Made by a program: the position numbers and the translations under genes | Part shown: positions 1-9,449 of the stretch, in pieces | How the letters are laid out: each line of letters starts with the position of its first letter | Position numbering within the stretch: position 1 is the stretch's first letter | Notes under the pieces: generated by a model | The model's database searches: none | Seen by the model: only the letters and a program-made list of their open reading frames with translations | Told to the model about the DNA's origin: nothing | Source of the DNA: an uncultured Pelagibacteraceae bacterium | GTDB lineage: Bacteria > Pseudomonadota > Alphaproteobacteria > Pelagibacterales > Pelagibacteraceae | NCBI GenBank assembly: GCA_902617825.1 | Contig: CACMYE010000007.1 | Coordinates: 1-40,786, forward strand | Reading direction: 5' to 3' | Length of the DNA stretch: 40,786 bases

Positions 1-39
1 TTTTATTTTGCAATAAGTTTTTAACGATTATTAAGGATA

Positions 40-1308
40 TTAAGCCGCTGTAGTCTTATTTGACTTTGATTTACTATCACCTTTTGAATGAACTAAAATA
101 GGTTGTGATTGACCTTTTGCTGCACTTGCATCAATAATTACTTCATCAATATCTTCTTGACTTGGTAAATCATACATAGTTTTTAACAAAATATTTTCTA
201 AAATTGATCTTAATCCTCTTGCACCTGTTTTTTTCTTTATAGCTTTTTGAGCTATCTCTTTAAGAGCATTTTCTTTAAATATTAATTTAGCTCCATCTAA
301 TTTAAATAATTCTTGATATTGTTTTGTTAAAGAATTTTTTGGTTCTTGTAATATTTTTATTAAAGATTTTTCATCTAAATCTTCAAGTGTAGCAATCATT
401 GGTAGTCTTCCAATGAATTCTGGGATTAATCCAAATTTTAGTAGATCCTCAGGCTCAAGTCCTTTCATCCACTCACCAGTTTTTTTATCTTGCGTATTTT
501 TTACATCAGCACCAAATCCAATTGAAGTTCCTTTGTCTCTTTGAGAAATTATTTTATCTAATCCAGCAAAAGCACCGCCACAAATAAATAATATATTTGT
601 TGTATCAACTTGTAAAAATTCTTGTTGCGGATGTTTTCTTCCACCCTGTGGGGGTACGCTAGCAACAGTGCCTTCCATTATTTTCAGTAAAGCTTGTTGT
701 ACACCTTCACCAGAGACATCTCTTGTGATTGATGGATTTTCAGATTTTCTGCTGATTTTATCTACTTCATCTATATATACAATTCCTCTTTGGGCTTTTT
801 CTACATTGTAATCTGAAGCTTGTAATAATTTTAAAATAATATTTTCTACGTCCTCACCAACATACCCAGCTTCTGTTAATGTAGTTGCATCAGCCATCGT
901 AAACGGAACATCTAAAATTCTTGCCAAAGTTTGTGCTAATAAAGTTTTACCACAGCCTGTAGGACCAACTAAAAGTATGTTAGATTTAGAAAGCTCTACG
1001 TTTTTACTTGTTTTGCTTTCATAATTTAATCTTTTATAATGATTGTGAACCGCAACCGACAAAACTTTTTTTGCATGAGCTTGTCCGATCACATAATCAT
1101 CCAACACTGTACAAATTTCTTTAGGTGAAGGAAGACCATCTTGATGTTTTACAAAAGTATCTTTGCTCTCTTCTTTAATAATATCCATGCATAACTCAAC
1201 ACACTCATCGCAAATAAAAACAGTTGGTCCAGCAATTAATTTTCTTACTTCATGTTGACTCTTTCCACAAAAAGAACAGTAAAGAATATTTTTATTATTT
1301 GTTGTCAT
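40..1308 (-). CDS. clpX: ATP-dependent Clp protease ATP-binding subunit ClpX
   Basis: AAA+ unfoldase that recognises tagged or misfolded substrates and threads them into ClpP in the cytoplasm. The 422-residue protein has the normal family length. It carries the N-terminal zinc finger (C11, C14, C33, C36), Walker A GPTGCGKT near residue 115, pore loop GYVG, Walker B with IDEVDKI, the RKH loop (GGRKH), and the sensor 2 motif GARGLRS. It is the last gene of the run tRNA-Leu, tig, clpP, clpX, 89 bases after clpP. No terminator is visible in the 39 bases that follow it in the window. The identification is secure from motifs and neighbours. Confidence 0.98.
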   Translation of the reverse strand: MTTNNKNILYCSFCGKSQHEVRKLIAGPTVFICDECVELCMDIIKEESKDTFVKHQDGLPSPKEICTVLDDYVIGQAHAKKVLSVAVHNHYKRLNYESKTSKNVELSKSNILLVGPTGCGKTLLAQTLARILDVPFTMADATTLTEAGYVGEDVENIILKLLQASDYNVEKAQRGIVYIDEVDKISRKSENPSITRDVSGEGVQQALLKIMEGTVASVPPQGGRKHPQQEFLQVDTTNILFICGGAFAGLDKIISQRDKGTSIGFGADVKNTQDKKTGEWMKGLEPEDLLKFGLIPEFIGRLPMIATLEDLDEKSLIKILQEPKNSLTKQYQELFKLDGAKLIFKENALKEIAQKAIKKKTGARGLRSILENILLKTMYDLPSQEDIDEVIIDASAAKGQSQPILVHSKGDSKSKSNKTTAA

Positions 1309-1397
1309 AATTTTTTAAACGAATCAATTTAAATACTCTATTATAGAAGACTCCTAATAATCAAGTTTTGGATTAATCTAATTCAATATATTGTGTA

Positions 1398-2009
1398 TTA
1401 AGATCTTTTTTCTACAACTTCGTCAATAAGACCAAATGACTTTGCTACGTCTGCTGTCATGAAATTATCTCTTTCAAGAGCAGATTTCACTTCATCAACA
1501 CTCTTGCCTGTATGTTTAGAGTAAATTTCGTTTAATCTTTTTTTTAATGATAAAACTTCATTTGCATGTATCTCAATATCAGTAGCTTGACCTTGAAATC
1601 CAGCTGAGGGTTGGTGAACCATTATTCTAGAGTTTGGCAATGAAAATCTTTTTCCTTTAGTTCCGGCTGCTAATAAAAATGATCCCATCGATGCAGCCTG
1701 TCCTATACACAGGGTTGAAATCTCAGGTTTTACATATTGCATTGTATCGTAAATTCCAAGACCAGCTGTTACTAGACCACCAGGACTATTAATATATAAG
1801 TAAATTTCTTTTTTAGGATCTTCTGCTTCTAAAAATAATAATTGAGCTGTAACTAGTGAAGCTACATTATCATTAATTTGACCTGTTAGAAAAATTATTC
1901 TTTCTTTTAAAAGTCTTGAATAAATATCATATGCTCTCTCACCCTTGCTTGATTGTTCAACAACCATTGGTACCAGGTTACTCATATATTCAGATAATTT
2001 TGTAGTCAT
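1398..2009 (-). CDS. clpP: ATP-dependent Clp protease proteolytic subunit ClpP
   Basis: Serine protease that forms the double-heptamer chamber used by ClpX. The 203-residue protein is of normal length. The catalytic triad is visible as S107 (in QAASMGS), H132 (in MVHQP) and D181 (in ERDNF). The start is the ATG 32 bases after the end of tig, so tig, clpP and clpX are probably co-transcribed. This order is common in proteobacteria. Confidence 0.98.
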   Translation of the reverse strand: MTTKLSEYMSNLVPMVVEQSSKGERAYDIYSRLLKERIIFLTGQINDNVASLVTAQLLFLEAEDPKKEIYLYINSPGGLVTAGLGIYDTMQYVKPEISTLCIGQAASMGSFLLAAGTKGKRFSLPNSRIMVHQPSAGFQGQATDIEIHANEVLSLKKRLNEIYSKHTGKSVDEVKSALERDNFMTADVAKSFGLIDEVVEKRS

Positions 2010-2041
2010 AATTGATTCGATCTCACTTATACAACTTGAGA

Positions 2042-3466
2042 TTACTTTTTGCTAACTTTTTTTATTTTTTTAGCTGCTGGCTTTGATTTTGCTGTTTTTG
2101 TTGAAGGTTTTTTTTCTTTAGCAGTTTTTACCTCAGATTTTTTCTTACTATCTTTTTTTTCATGATCATGATTCTGCTCATGTGCCTCTTTTAAAATTTT
2201 TTCAGCTTCAGCTTTTGATATTTCTTTTTTATTTGCTTTACTTTTTTCTTTAATTAAATTTAAAATTTTTTCTTCATATACTGTCCCTCTTAAGCTAGCA
2301 ATAGCGGATGGGTTTTTTTGATAAAAATCCATTACCATTTTTTCTTGTCCTGGCATCATCCTAAGTTGTTTTTGAACCTCATTCTGAATTTCAACTTCAC
2401 TTACTTTTATTTGATTTTTTTCTCCAAATTCATTTAAGATCAATCCCGTTTTAATTCGGGTTTTAGCTTTTTCCTCAAAAGTTTTCTTATTTTTTTTTGC
2501 CTCATCTTCTGGCATTCCTTGTGAAAGAATTTTAACTTCTTCCTCGATTAAATTTTCAGGAACTTCATCAACTTTAATCTTTTCAATTTCTTTCAATATC
2601 TGGTTTTTTGATAACTGATCTAGTGAGTTTTTATATTCATCATTAATTTGTTTAGAAATTAAACTTTTAAGATCTTTTAAATCTTTAGCACCTAAATTTT
2701 TTGCAAAATTATCATCAATCTTAACTTCCTCTGATTGTTTCACATTTAAAATTTTACAAATAAATTTAGCTTTTTTATTTACTAATTCTTTTTCAGGATA
2801 ATTTTCAGGCAATATAGCTTCGACGATTTTTTCATCATCTTTCTTAACTCCAATTAATTGCTTATCAAATCCTTTTAGAAATAAATCTTTTCCAAGAGTT
2901 AATTGAGTATTTTTTCCTTCATTTCCTTTAAACTCTTTACCATCTACTGTCGCTTTATAATCTAGAGCAACTAGATCACCCTCTTTAGCTTTTGTTTCAG
3001 GTTTTGTATCTTTAAAATTTGGTTGATTTTTTGCTATTTCTTTAATTCTTTTATCAGTTTCGCTATCATCTATCTTAACTGTGTATTGATCAAATTTTAT
3101 ATTTTCTAATGATTTAATATCGACTTTAGGTAATTCTGTAACTGATAAAACATATTCTAGTTCCTTGTCTTCTCCATAAGTTTTTAGGTCCAGCTTAGGC
3201 TGACCAGCTGGTTTTATTTTATTTTCCTCTAAAGCTTTTGTAGAGGTATCTTTTAAAACTTTGTCTAAAACTTCACCAAATACAGCTTTGCCAAATTGTC
3301 TTTTTAAAACTTCTTTAGGAACTTTTCCTGGTCGAAAACCTTTAAGATTTACAGTCCCCTTGATCTCTTCATACTTTTCATCCATATAAGAGTTCATAGT
3401 CTCTTTATCGATTAAAATTTTGAGATCTTTGTTTAAACCTTTTTTATTTTCTACAGTGACTTTCAT
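2042..3466 (-). CDS. tig: Trigger factor (ribosome-associated chaperone and prolyl isomerase)
   Basis: Binds near the ribosome exit tunnel and shields nascent chains. The N-terminal ribosome-binding domain carries the signature GFRPGKVP at residues 43-50. An FKBP-type peptidyl-prolyl isomerase domain follows at about residues 155-245, then the helical C-terminal chaperone domain. At 474 residues it is slightly longer than many homologues because of a Lys-rich tail of about 40 residues. The gene starts 10 bases after the tRNA-Leu gene, so it is probably read from the same promoter, and it precedes clpP and clpX. Confidence 0.97.
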   Translation of the reverse strand: MKVTVENKKGLNKDLKILIDKETMNSYMDEKYEEIKGTVNLKGFRPGKVPKEVLKRQFGKAVFGEVLDKVLKDTSTKALEENKIKPAGQPKLDLKTYGEDKELEYVLSVTELPKVDIKSLENIKFDQYTVKIDDSETDKRIKEIAKNQPNFKDTKPETKAKEGDLVALDYKATVDGKEFKGNEGKNTQLTLGKDLFLKGFDKQLIGVKKDDEKIVEAILPENYPEKELVNKKAKFICKILNVKQSEEVKIDDNFAKNLGAKDLKDLKSLISKQINDEYKNSLDQLSKNQILKEIEKIKVDEVPENLIEEEVKILSQGMPEDEAKKNKKTFEEKAKTRIKTGLILNEFGEKNQIKVSEVEIQNEVQKQLRMMPGQEKMVMDFYQKNPSAIASLRGTVYEEKILNLIKEKSKANKKEISKAEAEKILKEAHEQNHDHEKKDSKKKSEVKTAKEKKPSTKTAKSKPAAKKIKKVSKK

Positions 3467-3476
3467 AATATTTAAA

Positions 3477-3561
3477 TGGTAGGGCGAAAAGGACTCGAAC
3501 CTTCACATGTTGCCATATTGGTTCCTAAGACCAACGCGTCTACCAATTCCGCCATCGCCCC
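3477..3561 (-). tRNA. tRNA-Leu (anticodon UAG)
   Basis: An 85-base class II tRNA read on the minus strand. The acceptor stem pairs GGGGCGA with TCGCCCT (first pair G-U). The anticodon stem TTGGT/ACCAA closes the loop CTTAGGA, giving anticodon TAG. A T arm with GTTCGAGTC is present, and CCA is encoded at 3477-3479. It lies directly ahead of tig and behind a good promoter, so it probably heads the tRNA-tig-clpP-clpX transcript. Confidence 0.97.
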
Positions 3562-3575
3562 ACAAATTACGGGAT

Positions 3576-3604
3576 TTTATATATTATTGAAACTATTTGT
3601 CCAA
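3576..3604 (-). promoter_or_regulatory. Sigma-70-type promoter for tRNA-Leu and tig-clpP-clpX
   Basis: On the minus strand a -35 element TTGGAC (3599-3604) is followed after exactly 17 bases by a -10 element TATAAA (3576-3581), ending 14 bases before the first base of the tRNA. Both elements match the consensus well and the spacing is ideal. No other promoter is evident between the tRNA and clpP. Confidence 0.7.
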
Positions 3605-3661
3605 TGACAAATGCTAAAAAATTATCTATTTATCTGACTAATTTTATATTACTTTTAAAAA

Positions 3662-3913
3662 ATGATTATTTCACCTTGCATAAGCATTTGCAAAACAGAT
3701 CCTTCTACAGGGTATTGTTATGGATGTGGAAGAAGTAATGAAGAAAAGCAAATATGGAAGAAAGATGATACATCTGATGATTGGAAAAAAAACAATCTTG
3801 AGTCGATAAAAAAAAGATTATCAGGCTGGCAGCTTGAGAGCTTCAATGAGTCTTATGAATACAAGATAAATAATGGAATGTCTTTGTTCAAAAAAAATCA
3901 AATTAAAGAATAA
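3662..3913 (+). CDS. DUF1289 family small Cys-rich protein
   Basis: An 83-residue protein with the DUF1289 pattern. Four cysteines, C6, C10, C19 and C22, lie in the context PCISICK and YCYGCGR, followed by a Trp-rich helix. The cysteine set suggests binding of a metal or an Fe-S cluster, but the role of this family is not established. It is followed 8 bases later by a tiny membrane protein gene and then by a secreted protein gene on the same strand, so the three probably share a transcript. Confidence 0.85.
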   Translation: MIISPCISICKTDPSTGYCYGCGRSNEEKQIWKKDDTSDDWKKNNLESIKKRLSGWQLESFNESYEYKINNGMSLFKKNQIKE

Positions 3914-3921
3914 AGATCTGT

Positions 3922-4095
3922 ATGAGTAAAGTAAAATTAATTAGCATTGTTTATGCTATTGGAATAATAATTGGTGCTCTTTTTCTTGAGATCTGGGCCG
4001 CAGAGACATCATTCATTAAAACTATTGGTGTTTTTATATGGACAATCATATTTTTAATCGCATTATTTTTTGCTGATAAAAATGAAAAAGAGTAA
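3922..4095 (+). CDS. Small two-helix membrane protein, hypothetical
   Basis: A 57-residue ORF starting at ATG 3922 and ending at TAA 4093-4095. It contains two hydrophobic segments, about residues 5-25 and 33-51, with a short acidic linker, and ends in a charged tail DKNEKE. It starts 8 bases after the DUF1289 gene and its stop overlaps the start of the next gene (ATG at 4082), a coupling typical of real genes in compact genomes. No family is recognised. Confidence 0.7.
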   Translation: MSKVKLISIVYAIGIIIGALFLEIWAAETSFIKTIGVFIWTIIFLIALFFADKNEKE

Positions 4096-4513
4096 TTTAA
4101 AAATATTTTTTTTAGTAATTTCTACTTTGATGTTTAGTTTCACTAAGTGTTATTCAGAAATAATTGTATTAAGTAAGTGTGATCATAAAGAAGATGTATT
4201 TTTAAAAAATGAATACATCTTAAATCTTAATGAATTACTTATGACTAGAAATTACGTTTACAATGAAAAAACTTATCAGAAATATAGAATAACTGACCTT
4301 AGTGTTAAAAAATCAAACACTTATGTAAGAAATATTTACGAAGAAAATGGCAAAATTTTTACCCTAAAGCACGGCTATCCTCAGTTCTACACTCAAATAT
4401 TATTTTATAAAGAAAAACCAGAAATATTTATGAAGTCAGTTTTAAATGATATTGAGGGTATTTCAAAAATATCAACTTGTAAAAAAATTGAGAAATTTGA
4501 TCAACAAAGTTAA
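4082..4513 (+). CDS. Putative secreted protein of unknown function
   Basis: Translation from the ATG at 4082 gives 143 residues beginning with a signal peptide: MKKSNLK, a hydrophobic stretch, then cleavage near residue 25. An upstream in-frame start at 4070 lies inside the previous gene and would only add MLIK, so 4082 is preferred. The mature part is Lys and Tyr rich with two Cys (about positions 37 and 136) that could form a disulphide in the periplasm. No known domain is recognised. It overlaps the preceding small membrane protein gene by 14 bases. Confidence 0.7.
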   Translation: MKKSNLKIFFLVISTLMFSFTKCYSEIIVLSKCDHKEDVFLKNEYILNLNELLMTRNYVYNEKTYQKYRITDLSVKKSNTYVRNIYEENGKIFTLKHGYPQFYTQILFYKEKPEIFMKSVLNDIEGISKISTCKKIEKFDQQS

Positions 4514-4647
4514 TCTTTCAATTTATCTTTATTTTTTTTATCTATTATATTTTTTTTCTTTAGGTTAAATCTACTATTAGTGATATTAGACCGATGTTTA
4601 GCAAATGCTTGCTTTTGTGCTTGTCGCATTGCTCTTTTAGAGGACAT
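4510..4647 (-). CDS. Small basic protein, hypothetical (45 residues)
   Basis: A minus-strand ORF with ATG at 4645-4647 and TAA at 4510-4512. It starts 9 bases after the stop of the histidine phosphatase gene and its stop overlaps the stop of the convergent gene by two bases. The product is Lys, Arg and Gln rich (MSSKRAMRQAQKQAFAKH at the N terminus) with no hydrophobic segment, resembling small nucleic-acid-associated proteins in composition only. No Shine-Dalgarno sequence is seen. The exact fit between its neighbours favours a real gene, but a chance ORF is possible. Confidence 0.5.
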   Translation of the reverse strand: MSSKRAMRQAQKQAFAKHRSNITNSRFNLKKKNIIDKKNKDKLKD

Positions 4648-4656
4648 AAATTTAAT

Positions 4657-5214
4657 TTAATACTTTATTTCTAAAGTATCAATGATTTTAAAATTTTTGT
4701 TTGAAATTACTATTTCTCCTGAAGAAGAGGGGTAATCTAATATCTCAGAAATTACAACATAATGAGTTACAAAAATTAAATTAGTTTTTTCGTCCCAATC
4801 TAATAAAAATTTTTGGAAATCTCTCATTTGTGAATTTTTATTTTGTGCAAATTTTGAACTAAAAAAAGAATTCAAAAAACTTTTTGTTTTAAAATTTTCA
4901 AAAGCTAAAGAGGCAGTTTCTTTGCACCTACACCATTCACTAGAATACACTTTTTCTATTTTAATCTTATTTTCTGTAAAAAAATTACCAATTTTTCTCG
5001 ACTGTATTCTGCCACTTTCGCTGAGATTTCTTTGAGTTGAGCAATCATGAATATTAAAATTTGCAGGATCTCCCCCACCAGGTGCATAAGCATGTCTAAT
5101 AAATATTAACTTCCCTCCTACTTTTAAGTTTTCAATTATATTTTTTTTTGAATCTGCTTTAACAAGTGTCGTTAAAGATATAAATAATATTAAAATATAT
5201 TTTAAAAATTTCAT
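4657..5214 (-). CDS. Exported histidine phosphatase family protein (SixA/phosphoglycerate mutase fold)
   Basis: A 185-residue protein with an N-terminal signal peptide (about residues 1-20). It carries the histidine phosphatase active-site pattern: the phosphorylated His in IRHAYAP (R40, H41), a second Arg in SSEWCRCKETA (R96), and the C-terminal His in THYVVI (H151). These are the expected catalytic residues, so it is likely an active periplasmic phosphatase. The substrate is unknown. Its start codon is only 2 bases from the start codon of the divergent uracil-DNA glycosylase gene. Confidence 0.85.
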   Translation of the reverse strand: MKFLKYILILFISLTTLVKADSKKNIIENLKVGGKLIFIRHAYAPGGGDPANFNIHDCSTQRNLSESGRIQSRKIGNFFTENKIKIEKVYSSEWCRCKETASLAFENFKTKSFLNSFFSSKFAQNKNSQMRDFQKFLLDWDEKTNLIFVTHYVVISEILDYPSSSGEIVISNKNFKIIDTLEIKY

Positions 5215-5216
5215 TA

Positions 5217-5903
5217 ATGAATATTAAGTTTAAAAAGTTAAATAAAACAATTATAAATTGCAATGAATGTCCAAGATTAACCAATTATATTAAAAAAATT
5301 TCTACTGAAAAAAGAAAACAAAATATTAATGATACTTATTGGGGTAAACCCGTTACAGGATTTGGCAAATCAAGTTCAAAAATTCTTATTTTAGGCTTGG
5401 CACCTGCAGCACATGGCGGGACAAGAACAGGTAGACCATTTACAGGTGATAAATCAAGTGATTTTTTATTTAAATGTTTACATAAAACAAATATATCTAA
5501 TCAACCATATTCTCTAAATTTAAAAGATGGTCTAAAATTAAAATCTGCCTATATCACTAATATTCTGAAGTGTGTTCCACCTGGAGACAAGCCAAATAAA
5601 GAAGAATTAAATAATTGTTCAAAATACTTTAGCTCTGAGCTATCAAATTTAAGAAGTTTAAAAACAATAGTAGCACTTGGTAAGGTAGCTTTTGATAATT
5701 GTGTTAAATTTTACAAAAAAAATTATAACTTTTCAAAAAAATTAAAATTTGCTCATGGTAAAATCTATCAATTACCAAATAACATAAATTTAATTTCTAG
5801 CTATCATCCAAGTCCAAGAAATGTAAACACTAAAGTAATTTCAGAAAAAATGATGATTAAGTTATTTAAAAAAGCAAAAAAAATGTCTGCTATTAAAAGT
5901 TAG
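5217..5903 (+). CDS. Uracil-DNA glycosylase, family 5 (UDGb type)
   Basis: Removes uracil and some deaminated purines from DNA to start base excision repair. Motif 1 is GLAPAAHGG (residues 60-68), followed by TGRPFTGD. The Ala-rich motif 1 without the usual Asp/Asn is diagnostic of family 5. The C-terminal motif is SYHPSP (about 195-200). Four cysteines, C15, C18, C119 and C134, match the 4Fe-4S cluster ligands. The length of 228 residues is typical. The ATG at 5217 is the only good start before the cysteine pair. The 3' end overlaps the convergent thioesterase gene by 11 bases. Confidence 0.93.
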   Translation: MNIKFKKLNKTIINCNECPRLTNYIKKISTEKRKQNINDTYWGKPVTGFGKSSSKILILGLAPAAHGGTRTGRPFTGDKSSDFLFKCLHKTNISNQPYSLNLKDGLKLKSAYITNILKCVPPGDKPNKEELNNCSKYFSSELSNLRSLKTIVALGKVAFDNCVKFYKKNYNFSKKLKFAHGKIYQLPNNINLISSYHPSPRNVNTKVISEKMMIKLFKKAKKMSAIKS

Positions 5904-6306
5904 AAATATAAGGTTTAAATTTGTCTACAACCAATTTTGGAATTTTAATAGGTTTACCTTTTTCATTTACAAAAACTAAGTGTATTTTTGCTTCAACTAT
6001 TACTATTTTATCTTTTATAATAGTTTGATTCATAACAAACGACGTCTTTGTAGCAGAAATTATGTAAGAATTTATGTTAAGCTCATCTTCTAAATAAGCC
6101 GATTTTTTATAATCAATTTTACATGATTTGACTATTATTAAGGCTTTAAAATTGTCTTTGATCTTAAGATTGCTTAGACCAATGTTGATTAAGGCCTCTG
6201 TTCTAGCCCTTTCAAGATATTTAAGATAATTTGCATAATATACTACACCACCCGCATCAGTATCTTCATAATAAACCTTAATCGTATGATTAAAATTTTT
6301 AGTCAT
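5893..6306 (-). CDS. ybgC: YbgC/FadM-type acyl-CoA thioesterase (hotdog fold)
   Basis: A 137-residue hotdog-fold thioesterase. The N-terminal active-site block has EDTDAGGVVYYANYL, with D17 as the catalytic Asp, followed by YLERART. Members hydrolyse short acyl-CoA or acyl-ACP thioesters, and YbgC is usually found next to the tol-pal genes. No tol gene is visible here, so the symbol reflects family similarity only. Confidence 0.88.
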   Translation of the reverse strand: MTKNFNHTIKVYYEDTDAGGVVYYANYLKYLERARTEALINIGLSNLKIKDNFKALIIVKSCKIDYKKSAYLEDELNINSYIISATKTSFVMNQTIIKDKIVIVEAKIHLVFVNEKGKPIKIPKLVVDKFKPYISNF

Positions 6307-6352
6307 GTTAATATATTAGCAAAAATTTTTATAATTAAATAGGAACTAAGTT

Positions 6353-6505
6353 GTGAGTTCATCAAGGAAAATTTATATAATATGGTTAATTGGCGTAATT
6401 ATTTGGAACTTTGGCTTCGCCAATGCGACTCCGTTAGCAGATGTTATAGCAGCTGTCTTGTTATCGTTTCTAAGTATACTCTTAAATAAATATCTGAAAT
6501 TTTAA
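6353..6505 (+). CDS. Small two-helix membrane protein, hypothetical (50 residues)
   Basis: A GTG-start ORF at 6353-6505, preceded by AGGAA at 6341-6345 with suitable spacing. The product has two hydrophobic segments, about residues 7-22 and 27-44, with a polar turn containing NATPLAD, and ends in NKYLKF. The stop overlaps the stop of the convergent DUF3047 gene, so it fills the whole gap between two minus-strand genes. The ribosome-binding site and membrane-like composition support it. No family is recognised. Confidence 0.65.
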   Translation: MSSSRKIYIIWLIGVIIWNFGFANATPLADVIAAVLLSFLSILLNKYLKF

Positions 6506-7152
6506 TTTTCTGAAAAATAAATATTTTGAAAATAAGAAATTGATTTCATTTTTGAGTTATCTGTGTCGGCCATTATTGCAAGGCCATCAAGCTCATCAAC
6601 ATCTAGATCATGAAATCTTTTAAAATCTTTTTTAACATTTGCTTTTACTGTAACCCATTCATTAAAATTGTTTTTTGTAGAAGCTAATACATTATCTATT
6701 GATTTTTTAGTATAAGGACTGGGCCAATTTTCACCTACTTCACTATTACTAGAAAAAATATAATTAATTGCTCTATTTGATAAAGGTGTAGCCCCAGTTT
6801 TTTTAATTGCAAAAACACGAGCTGCGTAATCATGCCCTTTTTTGGTATTTTCCTTAATTCCTTTTAAATCCTTCTCTATTTTCCATGTAATATTAATATA
6901 AGGGGTCTTATTAAGGTCGATTTTGATCTCTTTACCAAGACCTGAGGCAGCATTATCTGCAATAGCTACTAAAAAATTACCATTCTCATTCGAGCCAACA
7001 GAGTAATTAGTTTTATTATCCGCACCTCTTACTTTACGTACTTGTAGTTCTGAAAGTTCTTTTTGAGTGAACTCAAAAATTCTTATATTCTCAGCAGCTG
7101 CAGAACCAAATAAAAATATAGATGTAATAATAATTTTAAAAATTTTTAACAT
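6502..7152 (-). CDS. DUF3047 domain-containing secreted protein
   Basis: A 216-residue protein with a signal peptide ending near AAA (residues 18-20). Conserved DUF3047 features are visible: a TWKIE-like strand, HDYAARVFA, NYIFSSN, a WPSPY motif, and a C-terminal block with MADTDN. The family is predicted to be periplasmic with a beta-sandwich fold. Its function is unknown. The gene stands alone on the minus strand, with a 62-base gap to the SDR gene upstream. Confidence 0.85.
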   Translation of the reverse strand: MLKIFKIIITSIFLFGSAAAENIRIFEFTQKELSELQVRKVRGADNKTNYSVGSNENGNFLVAIADNAASGLGKEIKIDLNKTPYINITWKIEKDLKGIKENTKKGHDYAARVFAIKKTGATPLSNRAINYIFSSNSEVGENWPSPYTKKSIDNVLASTKNNFNEWVTVKANVKKDFKRFHDLDVDELDGLAIMADTDNSKMKSISYFQNIYFSEN

Positions 7153-7214
7153 ATCTTTCTTATAGATAAATTATTTTTTAATTCAACAATCAGTAAGATT
7201 TATAAATTATTAAT

Positions 7215-7961
7215 TTAATATGTAGATCTTCCTCCACTTATGTCAAAGACAGCAGCGGTTGAAAAAGTATTTTCTTGTGACGAAAGCCAGCAAACCAGTG
7301 AAGTAAACTCATGTATCTCAAGAAATCTTCCTCTTGGAACTTTGGAAAGCATTCTTTGGACATGTTCTTTGCTCATTTGATCTAAAATTCTAGTTTTGGC
7401 TCCTGCTGGAGTTACAGCATTTACAGCAATATCTTTGTCTGCTAATTCTTTGCCTAATGCCTTAGTGAGACCAATAGCACCTGCTTTTCCAGAACTATAG
7501 GCACTAGCATTTGCATTGCCGTCCTTACCTGCGACTGATGCAACGTTAACTATTCTACCATAATTATTCTTAATCATATTTGGCACAATTGCTCTGCAGC
7601 AATTAAATGTGCCCATTAAATTAATTTGAACTATTTTATTCCACATTTCTACATCATACTTCCAAAGAGGATCTGTTGGACCCGTAATTCCTGCATTGTT
7701 AATTAAAATATCAATTTTATTTTTACTAGTTATTTCACCTATAATTTTTTCAACCTCCGTGTACTTTGAAACATCAACTACATGATAATTTAAATTTGGA
7801 TTGTTAATTTCCTCTATTGTTTTTTTTAAAAGATTTTCATCTATATCCCAAATAAAGACATTACATCCAGAATCTAAAAATCTTTTAGCAATATCTAATC
7901 CAAAACCTTGGGCTCCCCCAGTTATAATGGCTGTTTGATTTTCAAAATCAAATTTGTGCAT
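7215..7961 (-). CDS. SDR family NAD(P)-dependent oxidoreductase
   Basis: A classical short-chain dehydrogenase of 248 residues. The cofactor motif TGGAQGFG is at residues 14-21, NNAG at 88-91, and the catalytic set is S142, Y155 and K159 (YSSGK). The C terminus has the usual ISGG turn. An Asp after the second strand (FIWDID) suggests NAD rather than NADP. It starts 5 bases after the NCS1 permease gene and is probably the last gene of the dctPQM-NCS1-SDR operon, so it may oxidise an alcohol or sugar acid brought in by these carriers. The substrate is not determinable. Confidence 0.9.
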   Translation of the reverse strand: MHKFDFENQTAIITGGAQGFGLDIAKRFLDSGCNVFIWDIDENLLKKTIEEINNPNLNYHVVDVSKYTEVEKIIGEITSKNKIDILINNAGITGPTDPLWKYDVEMWNKIVQINLMGTFNCCRAIVPNMIKNNYGRIVNVASVAGKDGNANASAYSSGKAGAIGLTKALGKELADKDIAVNAVTPAGAKTRILDQMSKEHVQRMLSKVPRGRFLEIHEFTSLVCWLSSQENTFSTAAVFDISGGRSTY

Positions 7962-7966
7962 ATGGA

Positions 7967-9424
7967 TTATTTTTTAGCTAGCAAATAATACGTTAACCAA
8001 GAAATAAATGCACCTATAATCCATGCGTATGATTGTAAAAACATTAAATTAGTATTCCAAATAGTTGAGGCGGAAAAAATAAAACCCAATATTATTGAGT
8101 AAGCACCTTTAATGTGCCACCCTTTTGAATAGTAATAAGCACTTTGATTTTCAATCGAATACAGGTCTTTATTACTTAAAGTTTGATTTTTTATTAAATA
8201 GTAATCGGCAATAATAACACCAAATAAGGGCCCAAAAAAACAACTGAATGTATCTACAAAAAATAAAATACCAATTTGACTTAGAACCGTTAGCCAAAAA
8301 ATCCCAACAATTAATGCTAAAAAGGAAATTGTATAACTTGCACTTTTTAAATTTAGTTTATTTGGAAGAAAATTAATTAGTGAGTATTGAGAAGGAATAT
8401 AATTTGCCACCAAATTAGTTGATGCTGAAGCAATTATTATAAAGAACAGAACAACTATTGTAATTTGTAGATTATTAAATTTACCAATTATATCAGTTGG
8501 GTTTGTGAAAATTCGATCTAAATCTTGAAATTTTTGATTTAAAAAAACATCTGAACCAACAACAATGGCAATAGAAAAAAATGAAAAAATTATTAAGTTG
8601 AGGATTAAGCTTAAATTACCCTTAATTACGTCTCTCTCATTTTTTACATATCTTGCAAAATCTCCAAAACTTACAATCACAATTGAAAAATAAGCAAAAA
8701 TAGTACCTGCAACAGTAATTAACGGCAAAGCATTATTTTTATTTACGAAATTTTCAAAATTTAAAATATTAGAAAATGCTTGAGTAGTAGTTTTAACATC
8801 ACTCAAAAAGACAGCTAAGAAGAATATTATCATTCCTGCATAAACTATTATTGCTGAATAATTTATTAATTTTTTATTATACTGAATTCCAATACTAAAC
8901 AGAATTGTTTGAAAAACGATTACTAATAAAATTGAGATCCAATCAATTATATTTAATCCCAATAAAAAAGTTAAAAAAATTTCTTGATCTAGCAAAGTGT
9001 TATCTATTGAAAAGATAAGTATTCTGATTAGGTATACTACTAACTTTGATAAAAAATACGTTTGAATACCAAAAAGAAAAATTCCAACTAAACTTCTTAA
9101 TAATCCAAAAAACCTTGCACCATTAAAACCTAAAGATGATCTTAAAAGAACTGCAAAAGGTAATCCAAATTTTTGAGAAGGTTTTCCTATTAAATTACAA
9201 AAAATATAAACTAAAAAAGATCCCAAAATAGTCCCAAAAAATACTATGAAAGTATTAAGGCTATAAATTATATATAGAGACGCAATTAAAGAAAAGCCAA
9301 TTACACTCTGTATATTTACTCCCCAAAAACAAAAAAGATCTTTCCAATTCCAAGTTTTGTAATTTGGATTTACTGTTACAAGATTCCAATTTGATAAAGA
9401 ATATTTAACTTTTGGTTGATTCAC
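7967..9424 (-). CDS. NCS1 family nucleobase/hydantoin:cation symporter
   Basis: A 485-residue membrane protein with about 12 hydrophobic segments. NCS1 signatures are visible: the N-terminal NxxxxTWNWKDLFCFWG region, GLPFAVLLRSSLG near residue 90, and LLRSLVGIFLFGIQT shortly after. Members import nucleobases, allantoin, hydantoins or vitamins with Na+ or H+. It lies 25 bases after dctM and 5 bases before an SDR gene, so it is probably co-transcribed with the TRAP transporter. Two carrier classes in one operon is unusual. Confidence 0.9.
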   Translation of the reverse strand: MNQPKVKYSLSNWNLVTVNPNYKTWNWKDLFCFWGVNIQSVIGFSLIASLYIIYSLNTFIVFFGTILGSFLVYIFCNLIGKPSQKFGLPFAVLLRSSLGFNGARFFGLLRSLVGIFLFGIQTYFLSKLVVYLIRILIFSIDNTLLDQEIFLTFLLGLNIIDWISILLVIVFQTILFSIGIQYNKKLINYSAIIVYAGMIIFFLAVFLSDVKTTTQAFSNILNFENFVNKNNALPLITVAGTIFAYFSIVIVSFGDFARYVKNERDVIKGNLSLILNLIIFSFFSIAIVVGSDVFLNQKFQDLDRIFTNPTDIIGKFNNLQITIVVLFFIIIASASTNLVANYIPSQYSLINFLPNKLNLKSASYTISFLALIVGIFWLTVLSQIGILFFVDTFSCFFGPLFGVIIADYYLIKNQTLSNKDLYSIENQSAYYYSKGWHIKGAYSIILGFIFSASTIWNTNLMFLQSYAWIIGAFISWLTYYLLAKK

Positions 9425-9449
9425 TAAGTTTACTTTAAACTAATAAATT

